Source of the DNA: Dipetalonema caudispina | Lineage: Eukaryota > Nematoda > Chromadorea > Rhabditida > Onchocercidae | Direction: 5' to 3' | Length of the DNA stretch: 64,000 nucleotides | Assembly (NCBI GenBank): GCA_013365325.1 | Contig: JABVXV010000118.1 | Coordinates: forward strand, 62,001-126,000 | Part shown: piece by piece, positions 52,029 to 64,000 of the stretch | How the letters are laid out: the number at the start of each line of letters is the position of its first letter | Position numbering within the stretch: the stretch's first letter is position 1 | Position numbers and translations under genes: made by a program | The notes under the pieces: generated by a model | What the model saw: the letters and a program-made list of their open reading frames with translations, nothing else | What the model was told of the DNA's origin: nothing | Databases searched by the model: none

Positions 52029-53614
52029 TTGTTCAATCCAATTCTTCCGTTTGTCAGTTTGCTCCGCCTGTAATTCATAATAAATGACATTAATTAATGC
52101 AAATCACAGATTAAAGTTGACATCCAAGAACTTCAAACGATACCACAGAATATCTAACTACTACTTCTATTTGTTCGTAGCCTTCTTTCATCATTTTCTG
52201 ATGACTCCTTTTAAATTAGCTAATTTTCGAGAAGGCTTAGAACTTCGTTTCAAGGTTGCTTACTTCGAAGTCATATCAAAGACTATTAATCCCATTTCGG
52301 AAATTATTACAGCGGGAGAATTCCCCAAATGAGGTTAAAAATTATAAAAGTGTACCTAGAAACTTACCTCTCGTTGTTTTTCATACCGTATTATTTCAGC
52401 ATGCAAAAATTCAAATGGAAAACAAGGTCCAGATATCAATGAATTCATCAAGTTTCTATCGTTTCTTTGAGAGAATTATAGAATCACAATCATCACAAAG
52501 TGCCGTATTTCTTTAATATCTAACCTAAAAAAGGGTTGCTTTGATTCTTTAGAAAAAAGCAAAATGTGTAAATCCAAAAGGTTGTCTGCCACAGTTTCAC
52601 AAAATCTCTTAATTAAGATGACAGCTGTTTTATTTGGATTTGAAAGTTAATATTTAAAAAGCAGAATATTAGAAATGATATATATGCCATCCATGTTCTA
52701 ATGAACTTACTGTTATCAAACATTGACTGTCCACGGATTTTATCTGATAACTTTCATCATAAAATGCTCTTCAAAGAATAAATGAAATGGTATCATGGAT
52801 TACATAACATTAGTAGATTGTTCCACTATAACAGGACAGTAGAATATTTCTTCTTAAACATTGCTAATTTAATTAATTTCCTTTAACATCTTTCCTACAT
52901 CTCCTCTATATTTTACGGTAATTTTAACAATAACCTAACATTTCAATATTTGCCTTACGCTTGTTTCAACTTCTTCACGTATATGTCACTTTAGAAAAAT
53001 ATATACAAATATGTGATGCTTACGGTTTGTTTGGCCAAGTGAACGGAAAAATTTCATCTGCTTGTAATGAAGCTTTATTTGTGAAATGTCAAATACTAAC
53101 ACTATGTGCTACATGATCGAGATCAAGATCACGGCAAAATCGATATCAAAACTACTTCGATACAGAAAGTTTTCCCTGACTACATAATGCATAACAGGAG
53201 TTTTTCTACTCATAGAAAACGAAAACATTTCATTATTTGAAGACATTTGAAGATATCGAAATAATAAACTAAAAGATTACTGCACAGAATGAAATATTAA
53301 CGAAAGAAAATCATACAGATTTGATGGAATATGATCACATCAAATCTATGTATGAAACGAGTGGAACAAAGTAATACAAAAAGTTTTTTATTCATTTCTA
53401 TGAATCATGAAGTAAAAGATCTGGGGAAAAGTTCTGCCTTTGACTTTGATTTTTGAGTGGGAATTTTTATGATTGAATCCTATCTTTTTTTGCATTGTTT
53501 AATTTAAAAATTTCCCAAAATTTTTTATCGAAATTTCCCAAACTCTCCATCTTCTAGAAAGCATTCAGCTTTTTCCTTCTACGAATAGTGAGATAACATC
53601 TATAAATCTGCATC
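52029..53614. other. Intergenic DNA upstream of TRAPPC6
   Basis: No supported gene. The plus-strand open frames at 52084-52332 and 52256-52516 overlap each other in different frames and lack splice support. Confidence 0.55.
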
Positions 53615-55946
53615 TCAACAATTTATTTCCTGCTTATATTTTCTTGCAAAATGCTTCTTCAAAAGATTATGTCTCTTCTTGTATGAGTCAGCACGCTGAT
53701 GGAAATTACATTTATAACGATTCGGCATTCCTGAAATATTGGCGATTAATATTAAGAATGAACCCAAGAATAGAGAAAATGAAAATCTTATAATAAAAAT
53801 AACAATTAGATTTCAAACTTGAGGTAAGAGAATAGAAATAGTTGTACTTACTTTTGATACGTGTTGAACGACGTGGCTTCGATGCCGATCGAAGTACCAT
53901 CGACGACGCATTGGTACTATTGCGAGGAGAGAACGATTCGTACTTTCCGGGTGAACCAAGCTTCACAGCATGTGATTGGACAGTAGTTTCTGGGAAAAAT
54001 GAAGGACTTTCGATAACTTTCAAAAATTTCTTATCGGCCTTCTTTTTTCTGGGAGTCGTAGGTGGTTGCAGAGGTCTAGAGGGTGGAGTGAAAAAACTTG
54101 CGCTCATTGCAATATTTCCAATCCCGAGGGTGGCAGCACGTTCATTTTCTCTCTGCTCGCTAAAAATCAAATTCCACTTATTTCTGTTTTTTGTACTGTC
54201 ATTGTAACAGAAATAAGCTACAACTTTTTGTCTGCACCAATACTTTCAAAAAGATCGACTAACTAATAACTGATTTATTTAATTAGAAAGATAGTTAAAG
54301 TCAAAATACGCACTATTAAAGAAGGTTTGCAGAGTAGAGATTGGTAACATCTGAAAAAATATTGATGTGAATTACAGCCACAACTTATTGAGACCTTAAC
54401 TTCATATTACGACAGAAATGATAACAGACTTGCTGGGAACATCGTCCGAATCCTGAATTCCGGAATCACCATGGATTTCAGCAAATGACTCTGGAGAGGG
54501 CGTTCGTGGTGGGGTACCATTCGGTCCAAAAGCATTTATTTCTGGTAAATCCACTACAGACACTGAAAAAAGGTTAGTCAACATTAACAATGCTTGCATT
54601 AGTCAAATGGAAAAAGAAAAAAGAAATAATAAAGACTGATATTCGAATAAAGGAAATAGAAGATTTTTAAATGAATCTTGGATTCATTAAAAAAATTAAC
54701 TGACCCAATTCCGCTTCCTCCGATGGTACTCTCGTTTCGCGCCGCAATGGAGAATGTCTGGGTGTTGCATGAATAGGATGAGAACGTGGCGAAAAATCAG
54801 GAGAATGAAGCGGTGAGTGCGACAAAACAGATTCCGATGAGAAAAATAAAGGACGGGGTGGCATAGGATCAAATATACTTGGCCGTCGTGGGGATGTAGA
54901 AGTTCCTGTTCCTTGTTCACCACGATTCTCACGTTGTGTGGGTAGTGGCAGAAGGTTTTCTCTGGAAGAAACGAATTTTATTCCCACCTCTGCTAAGCAC
55001 TTTAATCTCCATTTAAGAAGAAGTGATTCAAACCATTTGCATACATTTCCAAATCTGCTAGAAAAACACAGTCATCGTGCCGACCGCTGGCTGTTAAGAC
55101 ATCTTAATACTTGTACGCAAAATTTCTACAAAAATACTACTGTGAAATGACAATTATGCCAAAATTGAAAAGATATTACTGAAAGCAGCTCAAAATAAAT
55201 AACACTGAACAAAATTAAAACAGCGATGTCCTTTCTTACTCATTATCAGGTTCCAAATCCTGAATGGAGAATTCATCAATGGGAGTAGTGAAGATCCTGT
55301 AAGGATGATTTTGTCGCAAAGATGGACATATATTCTCCTTGTTTTCATCTCGGTCATACCAATGACTACTATCTGACTCATCAGATAATTGAAAACTGAA
55401 ATCACTGATCTTACATGATTTGAAGACATTCAGTAGAAACATAGTTCAAGTTATCGGAACAGAATATTCAAACTACGAGAAATTTTAAAGAAAAAGATTC
55501 ATTTCTTTTTACTCTCAAAAAAGATATAAAGGATATACTGAATATGCTGTAGACGATGCGAAATAACTTCAGCCATTGAAGTGGCATAATTCGATGAATT
55601 TACATGAGGAAAAAAATTCATCGACATATTCAACCCAAAACCAATACCACTATCATTGCTCCCAAATCTGAAAATGCGGGATATTGTAAAGGGTTGAAGA
55701 GACAGCACTGAAAGGTTTGATGATTTTTCAAAGGAGAAAACTATTGAACCAAATGATGCAATGAGATATCTGCTTTATTATGATATCTTCTTTCAATTGG
55801 AATTGAATGGATATAAATTCTCAAAGCTTGGAAACATTTTGAAGGAGTTGGTTATGCATAACCACAAATAAATATATTCATTAACTTGACAGTTTTACTT
55901 ACATTTGATGACCTGCCCTTTGACCAGGTTGATTTAATCGACTCAT
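53615..55946 (-). CDS. Disordered S/T-P-rich protein with KEN box (380 aa), unknown family
   Basis: Seven exons: 55946-55903, 55667-55539, 55395-55240, 54961-54705, 54562-54430, 54159-53852 and 53730-53615. Phases close throughout. The ATG directly follows a GCAG acceptor (55947-55950), a probable trans-splice start. No folded domain was recognised. There are 15 Ser/Thr-Pro sites, several of them full CDK consensus (SPRR, TPRK, SPLR, SPGK). A KEN box, D-E-N-K-E-N at about residues 74-79, and an RxxL (R-H-N-L) near residue 362 are candidate APC/C degrons. The C-terminal 80 residues are strongly basic (KPRRSTRIKR, KKRHNLLKKH). This profile is typical of cell-cycle-regulated CDK substrates such as securin- or sororin-like factors, but no homology is claimed. 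Confidence 0.7.
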
Positions 55947-58154
55947 CTGCACTTGTCAATGTTGAATAACTTTAACAGCGCAGGATCTCTAATGAAAATC
56001 CCAAGTGAGGCCAATATCGATGGGACTGAAATAGTATCATTATCTTCTTTTTTATCAGATATGCAGTGTGTGTGTGCGGAATGCACGCATAAATATCACA
56101 CACAAATATTCTTCGCTTTACTGTAATTTGGAGAAGGAACAGAAAAAAATCAGAAAGTTGCATCTATTTGTTATTTGGCTATCTAAGCTCATAATTGATT
56201 TTGCTTCACATGTATTTTTTTCTAGGGAAGCACACATCTAATAGTCTCTCCTTGTCTACAGCTGCCCTTTGACCCCCTCGTGCACAGCTGATACCATACG
56301 ATGCAGTGAACAACAATGCTGTAAGTGCAAAAGAATGCGCAGGAGTAATAGAATCAGAGAAGATAAGCAGAATTCTGGGTACTACAGTGTGACCTAAATG
56401 ATTATAAATCGCGCGGGCTACGCCGGGAAGTTGCATTCAAAAAGAATAAGATGTGAAGCTAGATGACTTAGAATGAAAATGTCTAATGAAAACGCGAACA
56501 TCTATAAGAATCTATACTTCAAGGTGAACACGATAACCATAAGTGAAAATTTACTACTCAAACTTCATACATAACAATAAATTAACTGCAAATGCCAATA
56601 TTAACATACCAGTAAAATGCTGGGGTATTTAATACTGATGAGATCATCTGCAAGGGGACAAAAGGACTGAGTTGCCAGGAAAGGAAGGAAGCCTAAACTA
56701 GTTATATCCACCTTTTTTCTTAGAAAATCAGTAAGACAAATGATGCAACTATGAATTGTGACCCTATCACGATTTAAGCTAGATAAACACATCTCCTGTA
56801 TTACAATTCACGTTTACGATTATAGCTACCAAGGAATTCTCTGAATTCTTATAAAAATATGAAACGAACGAATGAAAAGTGATTAGTCAGCTAACCAGTA
56901 AACTATACTATTATATTTACATTTTATCGGTAGGACAGAAGGCAATTATGGTTAAGACGAAAATTGAGAGGAGAGGATATAGATGTGAATGCATACTAAA
57001 TAGTAGTAAAGAATAGAAATCTGAAGCAGGCTTATTCCTCTTTCTTTTTTGAGAAAAGAAAGAAGAGGAATACATCTAGCTTAGAATAATCTCAAATAGA
57101 AACATCACTGCTGAATATCATGAAGAAACAGTTCCCCTCAGGATTTCACACTGCTTAACTATATTTTCTTCTTGCAAGATCTAGTCCTACGCAAAATCGT
57201 AATAAGTGACTGGAAAAGTATTATTAATATGATAATATTTTTGTTGAAGGCCAAACGATGACTTGAAATCGAGAGATAAATGTTTCTATCCACATTTTAT
57301 CTGGTTCTATAACTAAGAAAAGTGCTAATATTATTAGGATGTTCTCAAAACCAAAGTGGATAATGAAGGACTATAATGTACAATAAGCAACAAATTACTT
57401 GCCGACTATCCTCCACCGCTGCTATACTAAAAAATGAATAGTGCAACAGAAAGGTAGGATAAAGAAATGAAAAAAAGGAGGGAAAATGAATATACGAATT
57501 TCACCTCTTATGTAGAAAGGACGAGCAAGTAGAGTTTTGGATAAATACAAACCAAAGCGTAAACAATGTAGTCCCTCCATCTGCTATGCTATTGCGTAAT
57601 TATTTTCTCATTCTCTCTGAACTCCAACAAAAATGGGACAGCAAAGATGGAACAGACAAGCAACTGAAAAAACGACAGGGGTCAACAGGTCAGATCATAA
57701 ATCACAAAAAGGAACTGTTTGTTAACAATATCTCTAATTTCCTAAACTAAATCGTTACAAAAATAGTTCAGAAGAATGGAAATAATATGAAACAGATTGT
57801 GAATAACGCCAAATTAAGTGCATCCTGGACTAAAGAAAACTGTTGTAATCTTGGAAAAAATGGATTGCAGCAGTTTATCCTCTATTTATCATATAAACCA
57901 TTTTAGACACACGCCTAACTAATATACCCATAGTTGTTTTTCTCTAAGATTCACTTAATTTTATGTAGGTTATACAAGACTGTTTACAACAGACTTTAAA
58001 CGACTTTTTAAGTTTACTTTTAAAATATAGACACTGTAAACGAAGGGGAAGTTCCAAATCATTTATAAATGAAATCATGTACAAATCATATGTACAGATA
58101 TTGTAACTGTTTATATTAAAAAATGTAGTTTGGAAAATCGTCCTTACAAGTAAT
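55947..58154. other. Intergenic DNA with a CpG-rich promoter-like core
   Basis: The minus strand at about 56405-56435 reads TTCCCGGCGTAG, then CCCGCGCG and a TTTATAA box. This is the most CpG-dense spot of the area and lies about 460 nt upstream of the next minus-strand start. A foldback of about 18 bp lies at 57032-57071. The frame at 56206-56436 (minus) overlaps the CpG core and is not called. Confidence 0.45.
57032..57071. repeat. Purine/pyrimidine inverted repeat
   Basis: A pyrimidine arm (TATTCCTC, then TTTCTTTT) and a purine arm (AAAAGAAA, then GAAGAGGAATA) pair over about 17-18 bp with a short GAG-type loop. It could form a hairpin; its role is unknown. Confidence 0.5.
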
Positions 58155-59849
58155 TCACAATTCCGGACAGTTGTTCTTTTTGACTTTCGGACTTGATGCG
58201 GGTGATGATACCATCATTGCAAGCAGAGCTTCATCACTTAATTCATCCTCGTTTGGGATAATCCTTAACGCTGAATCCGGTTCCTGGATCGGACTGCTAA
58301 AACACTTTAGTAGATCTCATTCTTTAACAATCGAATAAAGGATAAAAACTGCTGAAGTTTTTATAGAAAAATAGGGAAAAATAAAATGAAACTTCTTGGG
58401 AAAATGCTTGATTGTTTGATATAAGCTTATACTGATTAAACAAATTTCTTTTCACAGTCTCAGCAGTAGCGAATAATAGATAGCCACTTTCGTTATATAT
58501 TAAAATTGGTAAGCTACGCCTGATCTCGCTAATAGCTCTCTCTACTTTATTTTTATCCTGATTACCTATAAGCATTTTATTACACAAACAACAATAAAAA
58601 AAATCAACTTACAAAATGTTCTCATGTGAAAATAAATCTAGCCATATATTTCGCTCATCTCAACCCTCAATTTTCCTTAATTTTAAAAAAATCATAAATT
58701 TCAACGAAAACATAAGTAAATCATCTTGTTTGAGCGAACTAAATGAATGTTGCATACCTTTCAAGCGCCAATCTAAGAAGTTCACTGTCGCTGTCATCAT
58801 CGTTGTGATACCCTGATGTTTGTTGCTTTGACCCTGACGATGTACTTTGTTCTGTACGTTCTTCAATATTATTGCTGTAAAATTTATTTCATCACATTTC
58901 ATCATTTGAGTATTTTTGAATCAATTAGAAAAGTTAAGTCTACATAAACTAATGGCCTTTCAAAAAACCAATTACGGCCTTTCCTGGCATTATCAAAAAA
59001 TAAACAATGCTGGCAATTCGCAAACAGAATAAAAAGCTACTGAAAAAATTTCCACGTTCACTTTCTCCGTCTATTCAGCCTTTTCATATCAAAGCTCTAC
59101 CATTTAATCCTGATTTCTACAGGAAAAGCCTGTAATTGTTTATAAATCGATAAAACCACAGTAATTTAAATGATCTCCTCCCTAGACTTACCATCTTGTT
59201 CTATTCGTGGATGCGATTGAACTGAATTTCAACTTCTCTTCTAGCTTTTTGCTACCACATACACTGCTCTCCACCTCTGGTGTCACCTGTTCCTGAAAGA
59301 AACATTATTCCTGCACTCGTTTTAAAATAACTTTTATTTTATTAAAACACCGCTTGTCACTTTTAGCCATCTTCATTTCCAATATCACCATTTCTTTGTG
59401 TTTGCATCCCCTAATTTTCCAACCTTCATATTCTATTATATTATACTTTAAATTTCTTACTGCTCTTTCACCGAAGAGTGCAGCTATTTTAATCACATAA
59501 TGCTTTACTCAAAAAACTCTGGACATTTTAGGTCATCAGAAATGCATGAACACCAGGAAAGATCCTAAGCTACCGAAATAATAGCATGCGCTCTGCAAAG
59601 ATGGCCCCAAATAAGTAATGTTGGGTCTGATTTATAGCTGCAGCAAATTTTAAAATCATGCTTAACATCTAAAAAAAGTTTAGATAAAGGGCATAATACC
59701 ACACTGAGGGAAAACATACTACAGAAAGCACAACTTACTTTGCAAAATTTTTTCTGAAAAGGTGGAAGACCAGTCAAGGTGCTACATGCTGAGTGTTGTG
59801 GAAGTACTACACAACTGGAAAGCCTTTGATGCTGTGTTTGGGAAAACAT
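58155..59849 (-). CDS. Disordered acidic protein (156 aa), or C-terminal tail of the adjacent membrane protein
   Basis: Four exons: 59849-59739, 59292-59192, 58874-58758 and 58296-58155, with matching phases. No domain recognised. The sequence is Ser/Gln/Glu-rich, with an acidic NDDDSDSELLRLALE helix-like patch, SSPIQEPDS, an EDELSDEALLAMMV amphipathic stretch and a basic SSPKVKK end. The first exon starts at a TTTCAG acceptor (59882-59884), only about 220 nt after the stop of the upstream gene, which fits an operon with trans-splicing. However, the ten codons between the acceptor and this ATG are also open and charged. They join in frame to a donor inside the upstream gene at 60135, which would give one 337-residue protein. 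Sequence alone does not decide. Confidence 0.6.
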
Positions 59850-60103
59850 TAGTTTTCTTTGTTTCTCCTTTTTGATATTGTCTGAAAGTAATTTCGAAAT
59901 CACCGAAGATGTACTCTAGATTCAGTATAGCATAAAGCTCTTGTCAATATATATAAATAAATATATTAGCCTCTATGTCCAATGAATTCTAATGTGCTTT
60001 ATACTTTTAACTAAAATTATATTAAACTTCGTCAGAATAGAATCGGAACTTTATAACTAATCTAAGTGATTTTTAACCGTTAATCATCAAGGGCAATGAT
60101 ACT

Positions 60104-61481
60104 TTAAATTCTAAAGTCTATATTTGAGACTTCACTTGTAACGACGATGAGCCAAAGCCATTTGTACAACCAGAATAACTGAATAATTGATAAAGTTATC
60201 ACAAAGTACATAAATAATGTTAAAAAAAAAGATGCAAGAAGACTTAGCAAAGCGGTGTTACCAATAGCTTTTCTAGTTTCTTTGAGAGATCTTTCGTAAC
60301 GAGTTATGTTTGCTAGACGTTCCGTCTCTTTACGCAATTCTTCCGATGTTTTTCGGTCCTGTTTTGGCCTTTGCAATCGTTCCAAGATCTTCGGAGAAAC
60401 ACGTGCAAGAGCTCTGCACATTTTTGGACTGCACGGTGGTGAAGATAATGTCCACTACAGAGCAAAAGATGATATCAAGAGATTTCAAAGGAAGAATTTT
60501 TTTTTAGAAAAAATTGATTAATGGATGCATGCTCCGTCAATTAAATTATTCTTCGAGTACTTAAACAAAGCTAAAAAGTAACACGGTACACCACATATAA
60601 TTTAGAATTACCTTAAGAGTTTTCTACTTTCGGTGTATGATACAATATCTATTCACATCCACTAATTATGCATACACTCTAAACCAACATTATTTCACTA
60701 CCTTATGCTTCTACATCAAACCAATGAGCTTCGTTGCTAGTCTATCGAAGTATTAAGATTGCTAGGTAAAACCCCGCACTAAGAAAGACGTCTTCTAAAG
60801 AATTTCCCATGTGCATTAACAGTTTTCAATTCAATCATTAGTTTGTCATTGCATCATAAAAAATTAGCTAATCTGCTTTATACACTATATCCTTGAAATT
60901 ATTAAAAGAATTAAAGTTATCATCTTAAGAATCAAATTCATGGAATAAAACTTACAGAGGCATTAGCATGAATAGTTTCATTGTCAAGGCCTTGATCTCT
61001 GATCAATGGGAAGTATTCGTCTGCCTTTTCTTCAAACCAGTCGTCGAAAATCTTCTTCTCTAAAAGTAAAAACAGTGCTACATCAAACTCCTAAACATAA
61101 GCAATTTTAAACTTCAACAATCCCTTTTCTTTGTTAAAATATATTCAGCGAACAGAAATCACATCAAAAACTATCAAGAATATTCACTTTTTAAATAATA
61201 CTAATGAAAAGATGACAACAAATAACCCATCACTGCAAATACAAACAAACAGGCATAACATCTAACTAAGATAATACTTCGTCAACAACTCAATTTAATG
61301 GGTATTTTTAATTTCCACTTATATGTTTATTTCTCTTAACTCAATTTTCGCGCTATTCCTCACATTTTTACTATCTAATTTTCACAAAAGTACCTTCTTC
61401 GGGTGAATTTGCTCGTCGATGCTTATTTATCGGTGATTGCTGCCATGAATAATTGTATAACGCCTTCCTTCGCCCATCCAT
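60104..61481 (-). CDS. Small membrane protein (180 aa), unknown family
   Basis: Three exons: 61481-61394, 61059-60956 and 60454-60104, with phases 1 and 0 matched. The ATG lies 3 nt after a TTTCAG acceptor, a likely trans-splice start. The N-terminal part is hydrophilic (YNYSWQQSP, an acidic FDDWFEEKADEYFPL, then a helical ERLQRPKQDRKTSEELRKE). It is followed by about 40 hydrophobic residues, ALLSLLASFFLTLFMYFV onward to LYKWLWLIVV, enough for two closely spaced membrane helices or a hairpin. The annotated stop leaves a short tail. An internal donor (A|GTGAAG at 60135) could instead splice to 59881 and add the disordered region encoded downstream. An ER or nuclear-membrane location is possible but not shown. 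Confidence 0.65.
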
Positions 61482-62929
61482 CACCTGAAATTCTGTTAAC
61501 AGTTAAGAGAAGTACCAAGAAAAATTAAAAAATTGAACGTAAAATCAAATTTCTACTAATGCAATCATAGAAATTACCGATTGGTCTACAGATCTGCTAC
61601 TAGATGCTGTCTTAGTTATCAAAATGCAACGATGTTAAATTACAAATCTACCTAACCCACTTTAATTCTTCTAATTCAAAATAATTAAAGGTATGATTCT
61701 AACCGTCATTTACTTTACTAATTTACAGTTATTTTTCAATAATTTGCAATAATTTGTTACACGTCGCAACTTATACCCTCCCACTCTTTCATTACGTGTT
61801 CAATCACGTATGTATCTAAGCAGTCCAATTAGTATTAATATGTCTGATAATTAGCAACATAGACATGATACTATGTCGAATCTAAAGATTTCGTTGTACG
61901 TAGACTTTTGACAATCTACATCTCCTACCATCTGGGAATATTCGATACATTCCATTAAGAAGATACTACAATGTTGAATAGCTGGATGTCAGTTTTCAGG
62001 ACAGAACCGATAAGAAGTTGCGCAAATTTGAAAAGGGAACAATTAAATGTCGCATTAAATATATCCTTTCCTACCATCAATTCTTTTTTTTTTCTTGTAA
62101 GTTTATGTAACTTTTTCCATATTTAACATATTTGTCTGTACTTCAAATCTTTGTGAACACTTCACGTGTTCCACGTAACTTTCACATACGTCAATGTTTC
62201 TTCAATGCTTCTGTACAATATTTCATTTTTTGTTAATGTTCGTTGTAATAATTACCGATATGACCTTTGAGTGGGTGGATAGCTTAGTGCAAATGAAAAA
62301 GGGACAGGAGATGAATGATGGATATATGTACACACACACACACACGCACACACACGCACACACACACACACACACACCTGCTGCTCTCATATCTGTACAT
62401 CTGCTCTCTTTTTGTTGTGAAATTTTCCTAGCACTGAATTGTTTTGAAATTACAAAAAAAGAAATTTTAAAAAACAATTGGAAATTCAAATTTTGAGTCA
62501 TTCGAACTCATTCTACGACTGTTTACTTTTTAAACATAACCTTCAAGAAACACGAAATGTGAAGTAACTGATTTGGCAGATAGTTTCTGGCTTAATAAGG
62601 ATTAAAGCTAGGCTCATTTTCTCATTTCATTCTCTTGCAATAGTGATAGAAAAAGATATGAAGATCAAATTCAAGAAAAGTATTATTTACGAATTTCTCA
62701 CAATACTATTATTGGTTGTCTTGCCACCAGTGATAGTTGTGGCTTGAGTGTAATCATATCAATAATTTATCATATCAATTCAATTTTTCACTTATTAACC
62801 TCAAAATCAATGCTTGAGATCATGTCTGATGAAAGAATGTTTTATTTAAAAATTTTCATTTATTATTAACAGAAATGCCAAGACTTATTCCATAATTATT
62901 ACTTCTGTCCTGTCTTTTGAAATACAAGA

Positions 62930-62961
<32 letters not shown>

Positions 62962-62968
62962 TCGTTTT
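61482..62968. other. Intergenic DNA with a CA microsatellite
   Basis: Holds a (CA)n tract at about 62331-62378, interrupted by two CG units, and long A-runs at 62929-62960 next to the SLC22 stop. The two open frames through the CA tract (one per strand) are simple-sequence artefacts. Confidence 0.7.
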
Positions 62969-64000
62969 TCATTTCTTTGCTAAGCTTTGTCTTGCAATGA
63001 AATATTTCAGAAATGGTCCTGGATCCAGTTGATTCAAATCTTCAGGCATTGGCTTGTTTTTTGTCTCAGGTAAAGTAATGGCCAGTGCTGCAGCAGCAAA
63101 TGATAAACCGGCTAGGATGAACTGTGGTACTTTACCGTCACCCAGATCCTGTAGCAGAAAGAAGTTTTGATTTGTTTAAAATGGCAGTCAAATGATACCA
63201 CATATATTTCGCTTCATGTTGATAAGCTTGTTTGACGAAACTGAAATTTCCACTAAAGATTGCTGAGATATTTCCAAATCTTTTTCAATAGGCATCCAGA
63301 AGAGCAAACTCTTTTTCCTATTCAAACTTGTACGGCATCTTTTTAAAGCTTAATTTTTAATTTCAGGAATGGAAGTAATTTTTCTTATCTTACCGTATAT
63401 TTGAGTAATGGTGAAAACATAATTCCAATACTTTGGGGTATATTAATTATTGAATAACTAATTGTTCGAATGGTTGTCGGCATCATTTCGTTTGCGAGTA
63501 ACGGATGTGTTGCAAATACTATTTCGTTGATCATTCTTCCAAACAAGTTGCATGATATTCGAGCCCATTGAATTCCTGAAATTTAATTATTTTGAAATCC
63601 TCTTTTTGATTAATGTTTGGTTAGAGCCTAAATTAGAATTTAAAATTGAAGATTGAAATGAGTTTAAATGTGATGGTGAAATTTTTGCTGGTAAATATTC
63701 GTAAATGAATTTGGTGAAAAGTGTGTCAAAGATCTTAAAAAAAAATGATGGGATTATTACATAATGTTTAGCAAAATTATTTCAAAATTAATTGAAATAA
63801 TTATATTGCATATGATTGTAATCAAGCGGAACTGAGTTCAAATAGTCGAAATAAGATTCAATTGATCGTTTTAACTGTAAAATATTAAATCTAATTTAGA
63901 AGTTTGGAACATCTAATACCTCGAACGAATGGTGTAACAAGTGCGGCAGTAGCTTGCAAGAAAAATGATATACATGCAACAGAACGGCGGCCAAAGAAAT
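62969..64000 (-). CDS. SLC22-type organic cation/anion transporter, C-terminal part
   Basis: Three exons are visible: 64000-63920 (cut by the window edge), 63575-63394 and 63148-62969. Phases 1 and 0 match, ending in TGA. The product is a major-facilitator-superfamily transporter; the part here covers transmembrane helices about 9-12. The first exon has the loop motif F-F-G-R-R (family D-R-x-G-R-R). The second has ANEMMPTTIRTISYS, the family's E-x-x-PT-x-R signature on helix 11. The last has a membrane helix followed by LPETKNKPMPEDL, the hallmark end of SLC22 proteins. The first nine helices lie beyond base 64000. The substrate cannot be told from this part. Confidence 0.85.

Noticed and set aside
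56206..56436. 76-residue minus-strand open frame
   Set aside because: It overlaps the CpG-rich promoter-like block and has no exon partners.
62194..62501. Open frames on both strands through the CA tract
   Set aside because: They encode His-Thr and Cys-Val runs from a dinucleotide repeat.

Overview
The window reads as nematode nuclear DNA, most likely from an AT-rich parasitic (clade III, filaria-like) worm. Exons are short and split by introns of about 50-900 nt with GT(A/G)AG donors and TTTTCAG acceptors. Several start codons sit within 0-30 nt of such an acceptor, as expected for spliced-leader trans-splicing. The recognisable products are animal proteins with nematode features. No rRNA, convincing tRNA, CRISPR array or transposase was found. 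The species is not claimed.

Layout. (1) 113-994, minus: most of lin-52 (DREAM/MuvB complex), with an E2F-type site upstream. (2) 5345-8754, plus: a rhodopsin-like GPCR with a long hairpin in one intron. (3) 10448-18525, plus: the HEAT-repeat condensin subunit NCAPG/CAPG-1 in 19 exons. (4) 18526-24474: repeat-rich intergenic DNA. (5) 24475-33557, plus: a SIPA1/SIPA1L-type Rap GTPase-activating protein in 23 exons whose phases sum to one 1034-residue frame. (6) 35232-46171: three genes for secreted proteins with a cysteine cluster just after the signal peptide, each split by a phase-2 intron at the same place. (7) 51177-52028, minus: TRAPPC6. (8) 53615-55946, minus: a disordered protein rich in S/T-P sites with a KEN box. 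(9) 58155-61481, minus: a small membrane protein and a disordered acidic protein, either an operon-like pair or one gene. (10) 62969-64000, minus: the 3' end of an SLC22-type transporter.

The neighbours do not form one pathway, but three of them (lin-52, the condensin subunit and the KEN-box protein) point to cell-cycle functions. Exon models were assembled by hand from splice sites and reading phase. Where the phases close exactly, the model is strong. The weak joins are stated: the middle of the GPCR, one intron in the condensin gene, and the pair at 58-61 kb.

The best candidates for something undescribed are the cysteine-cluster secreted gene set, the near-perfect intronic hairpin at 6360-6440, and the duplicated splice acceptor in the SIPA1-like gene.
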